From: Nanobdellati archaeon
GTDB lineage: Archaea > B1Sed10-29 > WALL01
NCBI GenBank assembly: GCA_015522845.1
Contig: WALL01000021.1
Location: 1 to 46,666, forward strand
Direction: 5' to 3'
Length of the DNA: 46,666 nucleotides
Shown here: one piece after another, positions 8,798-16,507 of the stretch
Layout of the letters: each line of letters begins with the position of its first letter
Numbering within the stretch: position 1 is the stretch's first letter
Program-made: the position numbers and the translations under genes
The notes under the pieces: generated by a model
The model's database searches: none
Told to the model about the DNA's origin: nothing
What the model saw: only the letters and a program-made list of their open reading frames with translations

Positions 8798-9493
8798 ATG
8801 ATTTGGGAATGGGATGGCAAGAGGAAGGAGTTTCGCTTTTCTAAGGAGCTGATCACTCCAGATGTGCGCACATATGAGCAGATGAAGCCAGTCCTTTATG
8901 ACCCTCTGGCAGATGCGCCTAGCGTGTTTTATTATATGTACCGTGGCCTAAGCCTTCCTGAAGATAAGGGGCTCTTTGCAAGCCAAAAAATACGATATGA
9001 TATAACTGTTATGCCTGCTGCAGCAATTGGCGGGGAATACATCAAGACAAAAGGGCATTTCCACCCAGTGAAAGGCGAACACAGTTACCCCGAGATTTAT
9101 GAGGTGCTTGCTGGTGAGGCTTATTACCTCCTCCAAAGCCGCAAGGAGCTGTTGGCAGCTCATGCAATCGCAGGCGATAAGGTAATTATCCCCCCAGACT
9201 ATGGGCATGTTACAATTAATCCGGGGGAGGGAACACTCGTCATGGGCAATTTGGTATCATCAGAGTTCAAGTCAGACTATGCCCCTTTCCTGAAGGGGCA
9301 TGGTGCTGCATTTTACCTGTTGGAGAGTGGCTGGGTTAAGAACCCTAACTACAAAGGGGTTTCCCTGCATGTGGGGCCATTGCATACCAAAAAGGTTTTC
9401 CTAAGGGGGGAGGGGGGCCTGTATTATCTCTTTAGGGAGAATCCAAAACGCTTTGCATTCTTGAATAACCCTAATTTTTACTTTGAAAAATAG
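8798..9493 (+). CDS. pgiA: Cupin-type (archaeal) glucose-6-phosphate isomerase
   Basis: TKGHFHPVKGEHSYPEIYEVLAGEAYYLLQ and IPPDYGHVTINPGEGTLVMGNLVS motifs. Confidence 0.88.
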   Translation: MIWEWDGKRKEFRFSKELITPDVRTYEQMKPVLYDPLADAPSVFYYMYRGLSLPEDKGLFASQKIRYDITVMPAAAIGGEYIKTKGHFHPVKGEHSYPEIYEVLAGEAYYLLQSRKELLAAHAIAGDKVIIPPDYGHVTINPGEGTLVMGNLVSSEFKSDYAPFLKGHGAAFYLLESGWVKNPNYKGVSLHVGPLHTKKVFLRGEGGLYYLFRENPKRFAFLNNPNFYFEK

Positions 9494-9552
9494 AAAAGTT
9501 TAAATACGGTTGATAGGTAATTCGTTTTATAATCTTCATAGGAGGTAAGTGA

Positions 9553-9696
9553 ATGCCGGCAAAGAAGAAAAAGACGACAAAGAAGAAGGTTGTGAAGAAG
9601 GCAACTAAGAAAAAGACAACCAAGAAAAAAGTCGTGAAGAAAAAGACCACAAAAAAGAAGACAACAAAGAAGAAAACCACTCGTAAAAAGAAGTAA
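9553..9696 (+). CDS. Lys/Thr-repeat basic microprotein (47 aa; not in ORF track)
   Basis: MPAKKKKTTKKKVVKKATKKKTTKKKVVKKKTTKKKTTKKKTTRKKK*; strong ggaggt SD and upstream TATA-like gtttaaata. Confidence 0.8.
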   Translation: MPAKKKKTTKKKVVKKATKKKTTKKKVVKKKTTKKKTTKKKTTRKKK

Positions 9697-9768
9697 ATTG
9701 TTCTTTGTAGACTGGTCTTTTTGAACCCTTCTCTTTCTGTTTCTTAAAGCCCCTCAGGGGGGCATTCT

Positions 9769-10002
9769 TTAAAGCCCGAGAAGCTCATCGATTTTTGCTT
9801 TGTCGAATCCAACAACAATGTTTCCATCGATGTCAACTACAGGCACGCCACGCTGGTGGCTCTTTTCAATCATTTCCATTGCCCTATCAAAGTCTACTGA
9901 CACATCGTAGTTATCAAAAGGTATCCCCTTGTCAGTAAGGTAGCCCTTTACCCGTGCACACCACGGGCAGTTTGGCGTTGAATATACAATGACTTTAGCC
10001 AT
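9769..10002 (-). CDS. Glutaredoxin-like protein
   Basis: VIVYSTPNCPWCARVKGYLTDKGIPF ... RGVPVVDIDGNIVVGFD. Confidence 0.85.
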   Translation of the reverse strand: MAKVIVYSTPNCPWCARVKGYLTDKGIPFDNYDVSVDFDRAMEMIEKSHQRGVPVVDIDGNIVVGFDKAKIDELLGL

Positions 10003-10054
10003 GGCCTACATTATAGCCACCACTTATATAAATCTCTAACCCCTAACTAAGGGT

Positions 10055-10729
10055 ATGAGGGCAATAGCCGCCATGCAAGGTGCCTGGCATGCATACAAAG
10101 CAAGCTTTGCTAGGCTTATTATAGGGACAGCTGTCCTTCTGATTGCCTACGTGCTGTTAGTCATGTTTTCTTTTCTCCCACTTCTGCTAACAGCGGTATC
10201 AGCAAGCAGAGGTATGCTCTTCTTTTCACTGTCGCTCTTTTCCCTGTTTGCTCTTGTTGCCATTGGCGTTGCGGGATTGTTCTTTCACGGGTATCTAAAA
10301 TTCTTATCAAGGGCTTCTACCCGGCCGTCTTTCATAACAATCTTAAAAGATGCAGCTAGCGGCAAGCGTATGGCGGCCTTAGCATATGCTTTTGTGGCTA
10401 GCCTTGTAGTCATCTTTGCCATCCCCTACTTTTACACATCATCCAGCTTGTCCCTCCTGCTTGCAGCGCCTTTTGCAGCAGCTTTCCTATTTTTTACTGC
10501 GCTTTCCCCATGTGTGGTGATATTTGGAAAGCTCCAGCCGCTTGAGGCTTGGGGGAAATCATTTGAGCTTGTCGTGGCGAGCTTCTGGCAGTTCCTGTGG
10601 CTGTCTGTTATCCTTTGCGTCATTGGCATAGCGGTCTTAGTGATCCCTGCTGTTGGGCCTGCGCTGCTTTTTGTAATTTTCCCGTGGATGGTCCTCTCAT
10701 ATGAGCGGTTTTATGAGGGGTGCAAATAG
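10055..10729 (+). CDS. Polytopic membrane protein
   Basis: About six hydrophobic segments; intact ORF. Confidence 0.6.
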   Translation: MRAIAAMQGAWHAYKASFARLIIGTAVLLIAYVLLVMFSFLPLLLTAVSASRGMLFFSLSLFSLFALVAIGVAGLFFHGYLKFLSRASTRPSFITILKDAASGKRMAALAYAFVASLVVIFAIPYFYTSSSLSLLLAAPFAAAFLFFTALSPCVVIFGKLQPLEAWGKSFELVVASFWQFLWLSVILCVIGIAVLVIPAVGPALLFVIFPWMVLSYERFYEGCK

Positions 10730-10746
10730 CTAGGGCAGGCGGCCAG

Positions 10747-10863
10747 ATGAGGCTTGGGATAATTGTTGCTGACGAGGCTTTCTTGGCCATTCGCCTTCGG
10801 CTCATTAAGAAAGCCCCGCCGGCAAAGAACCTGTTCGCTTTGCTCACAAGGGTGGTTGCATGA
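10747..10863 (+). CDS. 38-codon ORF sharing its first 27 nt with ribH; possible leader ORF
   Basis: MRLGIIVADEAFLAIRLRLIKKAPPAKNLFALLTRVVA*; TGA overlaps the ribH ATG (ATGA). Confidence 0.4.
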   Translation: MRLGIIVADEAFLAIRLRLIKKAPPAKNLFALLTRVVA

Positions 10864-11249
10864 GGCTTGGGATAATTGTTGCTGACTTCAATAAGGAGAT
10901 GACTGAGAAGATGCTTGCCAGGGCAGAAGAGGTTGCATCATCTCTTGGCATAGATGTGGTTGTCAAGCATGTGCCGGGTGTCTATGACATGCCGCTTCAA
11001 ATAAAAAAGATGCTCCCATCGGTGGATGCTGTTGCACTTCTCGGCGTTGTGAAGAAAGGCAAAACCGCTCATGACCGCATTGTTGCTGAAAATGCAGCAC
11101 GCCTTGCAGCGGACTTGAGCTTGGTGTTCAATAAGCCAGTGGCACTTGGCGTGATTGGGCCGGATGCCCCATTAGATGTTGCTAGGGAGCGCTTGGATGG
11201 CTATGCTGAGCGTGCAGTCCTGGCTGCGTACAAGCTGGTGAAGGAATGA
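10860..11249 (+). CDS. ribH: 6,7-dimethyl-8-ribityllumazine synthase family protein
   Basis: LGIIVADFNKEMTEKML...VKHVPGVYDMPLQIKKML...DAVALLGVVKKGKTAHDRIVAENAA. Confidence 0.85.
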   Translation: MRLGIIVADFNKEMTEKMLARAEEVASSLGIDVVVKHVPGVYDMPLQIKKMLPSVDAVALLGVVKKGKTAHDRIVAENAARLAADLSLVFNKPVALGVIGPDAPLDVARERLDGYAERAVLAAYKLVKE

Positions 11250-11959
11250 ATATCCCAAAGTCACATCCAAGATATAAGTCATTGCTTTACCGTGAGAAGA
11301 TAGTTGAGGGCATTAATCGTGGCTATACTTCCCAGGTGGGGCTTGTTGCCCATGGCCGGGGTGAGGCATTTGACTACCTCCTTGGCGAGAAGACCAGCAG
11401 TTATGCCCATGCTGCCTGTGAAGCGGCAGTGGCAAAGCTTATGTCAACCCGTTCAGTCCTTTCTGCCAATGGGAACGTTGCCGCACTATGTGCGGAGGAA
11501 TATGTCACACTAAGCAAGGTGCTTAACGCCCCAATTGAGGTGAACCTGTTCTACCGCACGCCGGAAAGGATGAAGGCTATGGAAAAGCGCTTCCTTGAGG
11601 CTGGTGCGGAAGAGGTCCTTGGCTTGGCGGAGGATGCGGAGATACAAATCGAAAGCGAGCGCCGCAAGGTGGATTCGCGCGGCATTTACTCTAGGGAGAC
11701 GGTGCTTGTTCCTCTTGAGGATGGGGACCGCACTGAGGCACTCAAGCGCATGGGGAAATTTGTTATTGCGATTGACCTTAACCCGCTTTCGAGGACTGCG
11801 AAAAAGGCAGACATAACTATTGTCGACAACATAGTGCGTGCTGTCCCGCTTATGGTTGAGCTAGCCAAGAAGAAGCCGCGATGGAGGGGATTTGACAATG
11901 CTGCAAACCTTGCTGGCTCTATGGCAATTATGCAGCAGAACCTTTCCAATTCCCAATGA
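11246..11959 (+). CDS. 4-phosphopantoate--beta-alanine ligase (archaeal phosphopantothenate synthetase)
   Basis: IPKSHPRYKSLLYREKIVEGINRGYTSQVGLVAHGRGEAFDYLLGE ... AIDLNPLSRTAKKADITIVDN (COG1701). Confidence 0.9.
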   Translation: MNIPKSHPRYKSLLYREKIVEGINRGYTSQVGLVAHGRGEAFDYLLGEKTSSYAHAACEAAVAKLMSTRSVLSANGNVAALCAEEYVTLSKVLNAPIEVNLFYRTPERMKAMEKRFLEAGAEEVLGLAEDAEIQIESERRKVDSRGIYSRETVLVPLEDGDRTEALKRMGKFVIAIDLNPLSRTAKKADITIVDNIVRAVPLMVELAKKKPRWRGFDNAANLAGSMAIMQQNLSNSQ

Positions 11960-12323
11960 GCTGACTGCCAGCTCCCTAGCAGGAGGCCACCACCAGCAAG
12001 CGGTATTGCCAGGCTTGGCTTGAGCATGCTTGCACGGATATGCGAGAATCCGTTGCCGTCGCCCCATTTCTGGCCGTAGTGGTAGCTGCCCTTTGGGATA
12101 AGGCGCCCCACTGCTTCCATAAAGCCTGCTTGGAGCTGTGGCCTATATTCGGTTCTCGTCACTGCCCCGGTGCCTCCGGGACAAACACAAGGGCTTGCCC
12201 ATCCTTCAGGCTGGATGCATCCAAGATAGACTGTACATCCTTAGTTATGCCCATCATCTTTGGCTCTGCTGTTGGGCTAAGCCGTATCTTCTCTTTATTA
12301 CGTGCATCAGCTTTATAATGCAA
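11930..12323 (-). pseudogene. YjbQ/UPF0047-family protein with one-base frameshift
   Basis: Frame A ITKDVQSILDASSLKDGQALVFV then, after a -1 shift at 12178-12180, PGGTGAVTRTEYRPQLQAGFMEAVGRLIPKGSYHYGQKWGDGNGFSHIRASMLKPSLAIPLAGGGLLLGSWQS. Confidence 0.7.
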
Positions 12324-12364
12324 GCCGGGCTAATTAATATTATGCTCGGAGAAGGTGGCAAAGG

Positions 12365-12973
12365 ATGCTTGGCATAGCGCTTGTCTCGGGCGGGATTGAC
12401 TCTCCAGTTGCAGCGCATATGATTGCAAAGCGGGGCGAGGCACTCCTGCCAGTCTATTTTGATAATTTCCCCCACGCAGGCGAAGCCGCAAAGCAGCGCG
12501 CCCTTAAGGTGATACACAAGCTGCAGTTAGCCCACCGGAGCATCCTTGACCCGGTGATCCTCCAGCACGGGCATTCGCTGGAAACATATGCCAAGGAATG
12601 CAACCGCAGGTACCAGTGCATCTTCTGCAAGCGGATGATGGTGCGTGTTGCCTCTGTACTTGGGAGGAGGGAGGGTGCGGGCTATATAATAATGGGCGAC
12701 TCGCTTGCGCAGGTTGCATCCCAGACTCTTCAGAACCTGTACGTTGTTGAGCAGGCCGCATCGCTGCCAATTGTTAGGCCGCTAATCGCACTGGACAAGG
12801 TGGAGATAGAGAAGGCTGCAAAGGAAATTGGGACGTTTGGCATTTCAACGGCAGAGCAGCCCCCCTGCCCGTTTGTCCCTGAAAGGCCAAGCACCAATGC
12901 GCAGCTTGATGCCATCCTTGCTGAGGAGGCGAAGCTGGACATAAGCGGGCTTGTTGAAAGCCATTTCCAGTAA
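12365..12973 (+). CDS. ThiI-like PP-loop sulfurtransferase lacking the THUMP domain
   Basis: SGGIDSPVAAHMIAKRG, CXXC motif in RRYQCIFCKRMMVRVA, GDSLAQVASQTLQNL. Confidence 0.8.
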   Translation: MLGIALVSGGIDSPVAAHMIAKRGEALLPVYFDNFPHAGEAAKQRALKVIHKLQLAHRSILDPVILQHGHSLETYAKECNRRYQCIFCKRMMVRVASVLGRREGAGYIIMGDSLAQVASQTLQNLYVVEQAASLPIVRPLIALDKVEIEKAAKEIGTFGISTAEQPPCPFVPERPSTNAQLDAILAEEAKLDISGLVESHFQ

Positions 12974-13005
12974 GACTTTTAAACTCCAATGGCTTATTCC
13001 TGCAT

Positions 13006-13434
13006 ATGGAAAAGGTGCAGATTGCTTTGATTGGCGGCGCGGCAGTTGTTTTGGTCGTGCTAATTATCCTTGTAGGGATGCTAGGGCTAATTGGCTATAT
13101 GTATTTCAAGTCGCACCCAAACGCCGGAAATTACAACTATAGCACTTATAACGGCTCGGTAACCGTGACTCCCAGCCCAAGCGCAACGCTGGTTCCATCG
13201 GCAACTCCAACGCCGGCGCCAAATGCAACTGTGACGCCCACGCCAACCCCTACGCCAACGCCAAGCCCTTGCCCGGCATATGAGGGGAAGACAGCAGCCG
13301 GCTCGCGAGTATGTGGCGGCAAGGATGCGGACCCGACGAAGAAGTATGTATGGGAATGCCAGGACGGAAGCTGGACTTTCATTGAGGCTTGCTCGTCTGC
13401 ATCCGCCTGCTCGGACGGCATCTGCAGCAGTTAG
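13006..13434 (+). CDS. Membrane-anchored extracellular protein with Pro/Thr stalk and Cys-rich C-terminus
   Basis: N-terminal TM segment; TPTPTPTPTPSPCP linker; C-terminal CGGKDADPTKKYVWECQDGSWTFIEACSSASACSDGIC; leaderless start behind cttttaaact. Confidence 0.7.
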   Translation: MEKVQIALIGGAAVVLVVLIILVGMLGLIGYMYFKSHPNAGNYNYSTYNGSVTVTPSPSATLVPSATPTPAPNATVTPTPTPTPTPSPCPAYEGKTAAGSRVCGGKDADPTKKYVWECQDGSWTFIEACSSASACSDGICSS

Positions 13435-13435
13435 C

Positions 13436-13443
13436 TTTAAATA
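13436..13443 (+). promoter_or_regulatory. TATA box for poly-Cys leader/cysK
   Basis: TTTAAATA centred about 26 bp upstream of ATG 13466, predicting a leaderless transcript. Confidence 0.6.
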
Positions 13444-13465
13444 TAATTGCGAGAAAAGGATAGCG

Positions 13466-13498
13466 ATGCGTAAAATGGCCTGTTGCTGTTGCTGCTGA
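13466..13498 (+). CDS. Candidate poly-cysteine leader peptide MRKMACCCCC
   Basis: ATG CGT AAA ATG GCC TGT TGC TGT TGC TGC TGA directly upstream of cysK. Confidence 0.65.
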   Translation: MRKMACCCCC

Positions 13499-13565
13499 GA
13501 AAGCATCCAACTACTTCTTGCAATGGGCCTGGCAATTGCTTTAGAAGGCTTACACCTTGTGCTGC

Positions 13566-13598
13566 CGCCTGTTGCATGAACCCAAAAAACAACAGGCG
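13566..13598 (+). promoter_or_regulatory. Hairpin just upstream of cysK start
   Basis: CGCCTGTTG (13566-13574) / CAACAGGCG (13590-13598), 9-bp perfect stem ending 6 nt before GTG 13605. Confidence 0.6.
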
Positions 13599-13604
13599 AT
13601 TGGC

Positions 13605-14516
13605 GTGATATACAAAAGCGTGCTGGACATGATTGGAAAAACCCCGATGGTGGAGCTCTCCCTGAACCGCAACCCCCGGGCAAAGCTATTCGCAAAGCTG
13701 GAGAAATTCAACCCCGGCGGCTCTGTAAAGGACAGGATAGCGCTCTCAATGATAGGGGATGCCGAGCAAAAGGGGATCCTGAAGCCAGGGTCCGTTATTG
13801 TCGAGCCAACCAGTGGCAATACGGGCATTGGCCTCGCACTTGTTGGTAGGCGAAAGGGATACCGCGTGAAGATAGTCATGCCTGCGGATGCAAGCAGCGA
13901 AAGGAAAGTAATGATTCGGGCGTTGGGCGGCGAGCTGGTGCTGACCCCTGCTTCCAAAGGTGTCGATGGGGCAAGGGAGCGTGCTGCGGAGCTGGCTGCA
14001 AACCCAAACCATGTCATGCTTGACCAGTATTCCAATGATGCCAACTGGCTTGCGCATTACAGCACAACGGCAAATGAGATATGGGGGGACACGGGCGGCA
14101 AGGTTACGCATTTTGTTGCCGGCATGGGAACGGGCGGCACGCTTATGGGAGTCTCGCGCCGGCTGAAGGAATTGAACCCAAGCATCAAGATAATTGGCGT
14201 GGAGCCAACCAAGCACCATCACTTGGCCGGGCTGAAAAACATGCGCTCGCAGGAAAGGCCAGCCATATATGACGAGTCATTGATTGATGAAGTAATCACT
14301 GTTACCGACGAGCAGGCTTCTCACATGGCCCGTGCCCTCGCCGAAAAAGAAGGGCTTCTCGTGGGCATGTCCAGCGGGGCTGCTGCTTATGCGGCACTGG
14401 CACTCACAAGGCACCTGGATGGGGGGGTTGTCGTCGCCCTTTTTGCGGATGGTGGCGAGAGGTATCTGAGCACACGGCTCTTTGACAGTAAGGGTTTTAA
14501 ACGGGTTGGTGCTTAA
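13605..14516 (+). CDS. cysK: Cysteine synthase (PLP-dependent)
   Basis: GTG start gives MIYKSVLDMIGKTPMVELS; PLP lysine FNPGGSVKDRIAL; EPTSGNTGIGLA; MGTGGTLMG. Confidence 0.92.
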   Translation: MIYKSVLDMIGKTPMVELSLNRNPRAKLFAKLEKFNPGGSVKDRIALSMIGDAEQKGILKPGSVIVEPTSGNTGIGLALVGRRKGYRVKIVMPADASSERKVMIRALGGELVLTPASKGVDGARERAAELAANPNHVMLDQYSNDANWLAHYSTTANEIWGDTGGKVTHFVAGMGTGGTLMGVSRRLKELNPSIKIIGVEPTKHHHLAGLKNMRSQERPAIYDESLIDEVITVTDEQASHMARALAEKEGLLVGMSSGAAAYAALALTRHLDGGVVVALFADGGERYLSTRLFDSKGFKRVGA

Positions 14517-14526
14517 AATGCCGTTA

Positions 14527-14545
14527 GGGCATGCAAAGCATGCCC
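14527..14545. repeat. Perfect hairpin between cysK and tRNA-Cys
   Basis: GGGCATGC-AAA-GCATGCCC. Confidence 0.8.
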
Positions 14546-14573
14546 CGAGAGGCTGGTCCATGCTCCTATGGAC

Positions 14574-14647
14574 GCAGAGGTGGCAGAGCGGCTATGCACC
14601 CGGCTGCAGACCGGGAGACTCGGGTTCAAATCCCGACCTCTGCTCCA
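14574..14647 (+). tRNA. tRNA-Cys (GCA), CCA encoded
   Basis: Acceptor GCAGAGG/CCTCTGC, anticodon loop CTGCAGA, T-arm TCGGG-TTCAAAT-CCCGA, U73 then CCA. Confidence 0.95.
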
Positions 14648-14832
14648 GTTACCCACCCTTACTGGAGGGTGAGGATCCCCAGGGTATCCAGGGGGGCTGT
14701 GCCCCCCTATGGACGCTGTTTTGATCCCGACCTCTGCTCCAGTTACCCACCCTTACTGGAGGGTGAGGATCCCCAGGGTATCCAGGGGGGCTGTGCCCCC
14801 CTATGGACGCTGTTTTGATCCCGACCTCTGCT
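14630..14832. repeat. 94-bp tandem repeat (2 full copies + partial third) starting in tRNA-Cys 3' end
   Basis: ATCCCGACCTCTGCTCCAGTTACC...CTATGGACGCTGTTTTG at 14630-14723 and 14724-14817; ATCCCGACCTCTGCT at 14818-14832. Confidence 0.92.
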
Positions 14833-14836
14833 TTTT

Positions 14837-15097
14837 ATGAGAATAGAGAAAAAGGTCTGGCCCGAATATTTCCAAAAAATCCTTAATGGCGACAAAACGT
14901 TTGAGTTGCGCCTAGCGGATTTTGAATGTGCTCCTGGTGACACGCTGCTGTTGGGGGAGTGGGATCCAGCAACGCGGGATTATACCGGTAGGGAAACCGA
15001 AAAGACGGTCAGCTATGTTATAAAAACAAAAGGCCAGAAGTTTTGGCCGCAGAGAGATGTGGACAAATACGGGTTTCAGGTAATCGCGTTCAGCTGA
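14837..15097 (+). CDS. ASCH/DUF3850-like small protein
   Basis: KVWPEYFQKILNGDKTFELRLADFECAPGDTLLLGEWD. Confidence 0.7.
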   Translation: MRIEKKVWPEYFQKILNGDKTFELRLADFECAPGDTLLLGEWDPATRDYTGRETEKTVSYVIKTKGQKFWPQRDVDKYGFQVIAFS

Positions 15098-15104
15098 TGC
15101 CTGC

Positions 15105-15536
15105 TTATTTCCAAAGTGACTTCTTTAAGTGCCTCTTTGGCTCGTAGTAGTATAACCCCATCCATGAGCGGATGGCGGGCTTGGCGGGAACAAGCGTTTC
15201 CTGGTAGCCCTCCTCCCATTCATCCACAAGCTTTTTTACCTGTGGCTGGCCTAAGCCGGTCTCGTCGGCTATGCGCTTGCTAGCCTGCTCCTTGAATTTA
15301 TTTGGCAGCATTGCTAACGGGCTTATACCTTCCCAAAACTGAATGTAGCGAGGGCTGTCCCCCCACTGTTCCTGCATGCTCTTATCCCTTTTGGCGGCTT
15401 CCTCAAGGAATATCTTGTGTATGGTGGCAACATGCTCTTCTTTTATTTTGCCTTTCTTTGCAAGGTGTTCCAGATGGGCTTTCCATTCCCTTTTAACCTT
15501 GCTGATTTTCCTCTCATAATATGGCTCTTTTGGCAT
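15105..15536 (-). CDS. Hypothetical protein
   Basis: Intact 143-aa charged ORF. Confidence 0.55.
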   Translation of the reverse strand: MPKEPYYERKISKVKREWKAHLEHLAKKGKIKEEHVATIHKIFLEEAAKRDKSMQEQWGDSPRYIQFWEGISPLAMLPNKFKEQASKRIADETGLGQPQVKKLVDEWEEGYQETLVPAKPAIRSWMGLYYYEPKRHLKKSLWK

Positions 15537-15566
15537 ACAGCATCCCTTAGTTATACTCTCTTACAC

Positions 15567-16457
15567 TTAAAATGTTTTCGCAATGGAAAGCACACCCAGT
15601 GCGTAAGCAGCCGCCTGCGAGGCGCGCATCGGCTCGCTCGAGCGCGGTCCGAGGTGCACGACGGCCTTGCACTGCCTCTGTGTGGAGAGCTTCAGCCCGC
15701 GCTCCTCGTTGCCAAAGACAAGTGCCTGTGCACCGCTTTTGGAAAGCCATTTCTCGCCCTTGTCACCCCAAAGCGAAAGTGCAACAGCGTCGAGGCCAGC
15801 GATAGCATCTGCTGTGTGCTTATAAGTCATAACTTTAGTTTTTTCATGGCCCTTAATGATTGACTTGGCTTCCTCAAGTGCGTGCAGCGTGCGCAGGTCG
15901 CCCTCCATCGAGATGCGGAGTTGTGCCTTAAAGGCGATTGCCAGCCGGAGGAAGTCGGCGATTTCGTGTGGTGTCTTTGGTGACTCAAGGACAAGGACAA
16001 CAGGTGTTTTAGCTTCTGTATGGAATTGGATTGGCAGGCCAACACGGATGTAGACACCACCGCCCTTCTTGTGTGCCTCCACATATAAGGTGCGCCCGGC
16101 TGGATGCTTAATCTTTTTCTTCACACGGTCGCGCAGTGCCCGCTCGTGGAAGGGCACATCCCCAAAAAGCTTCGCCCGGATGGTAAAAGACGATAGCTTC
16201 TGCTTTCTAGCAGCATTTATAATTAGCTTTGCAGCCTCAGATAATGTTTTTGTCTGCCCCTCCATGACAATGGGGATAACTTGGGAAACGCCCTCCACTT
16301 CAAACAGCTTGCCGTCTGCCTTGCCTTCCACAATTAGCCGCCGCTGGGGGGCAAAGGGGTCTGAATGCACATGGTACTCCATCTCAGAGATGCGGCCGGC
16401 TACTTCCTTTTGTTCGCTTGGGGAAACAAAACGGGCAAGAGTAATTAGTGTTTTCAC
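15567..16457 (-). CDS. THUMP domain + SPOUT-like RNA methyltransferase
   Basis: THUMP-like N-terminal half; C-terminal ALVFGNEERGLKLSTQRQCKAVVHLGPRSSEPMRASQAAAYALG (SpoU/SPOUT motif). Confidence 0.65.
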   Translation of the reverse strand: MKTLITLARFVSPSEQKEVAGRISEMEYHVHSDPFAPQRRLIVEGKADGKLFEVEGVSQVIPIVMEGQTKTLSEAAKLIINAARKQKLSSFTIRAKLFGDVPFHERALRDRVKKKIKHPAGRTLYVEAHKKGGGVYIRVGLPIQFHTEAKTPVVLVLESPKTPHEIADFLRLAIAFKAQLRISMEGDLRTLHALEEAKSIIKGHEKTKVMTYKHTADAIAGLDAVALSLWGDKGEKWLSKSGAQALVFGNEERGLKLSTQRQCKAVVHLGPRSSEPMRASQAAAYALGVLSIAKTF

Positions 16458-16482
16458 AGCTATTTCTATGCGCCATTAAAAT

Positions 16483-16507
16483 AAAAAGGGGGGGGCTAAA
16501 AGCCCCC
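16483..16507 (-). terminator. Intrinsic-like terminator of the 16508-16717 gene
   Basis: Minus strand GGGGGCT-TTT-AGCCCCC followed by CCCTTTTTATTTT. Confidence 0.5.

Noticed and set aside
9471-9680. Minus-strand ORF rich in FFFVVFFF
   Set aside because: It is the antisense of the K/T-repeat gene, which has its own SD and promoter.
13557-13604. TTG start at 13557 for cysK, giving MCCRLLHEPKKQQAIG...
   Set aside because: Starting at GTG 13605 gives the typical cysteine synthase N-terminus MIYKSVLDMIGKTP; the extension lies within the leader hairpin.
13087-13695. Minus-strand 202-aa ORF over the poly-Cys leader region
   Set aside because: Overlaps two supported plus-strand genes; its W/R-rich composition is antisense of a Pro/Thr linker.
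14531-14818. Plus-strand ORF across tRNA-Cys and the 94-bp repeats
   Set aside because: Reads through a tRNA gene and tandem repeats; no protein-like features.
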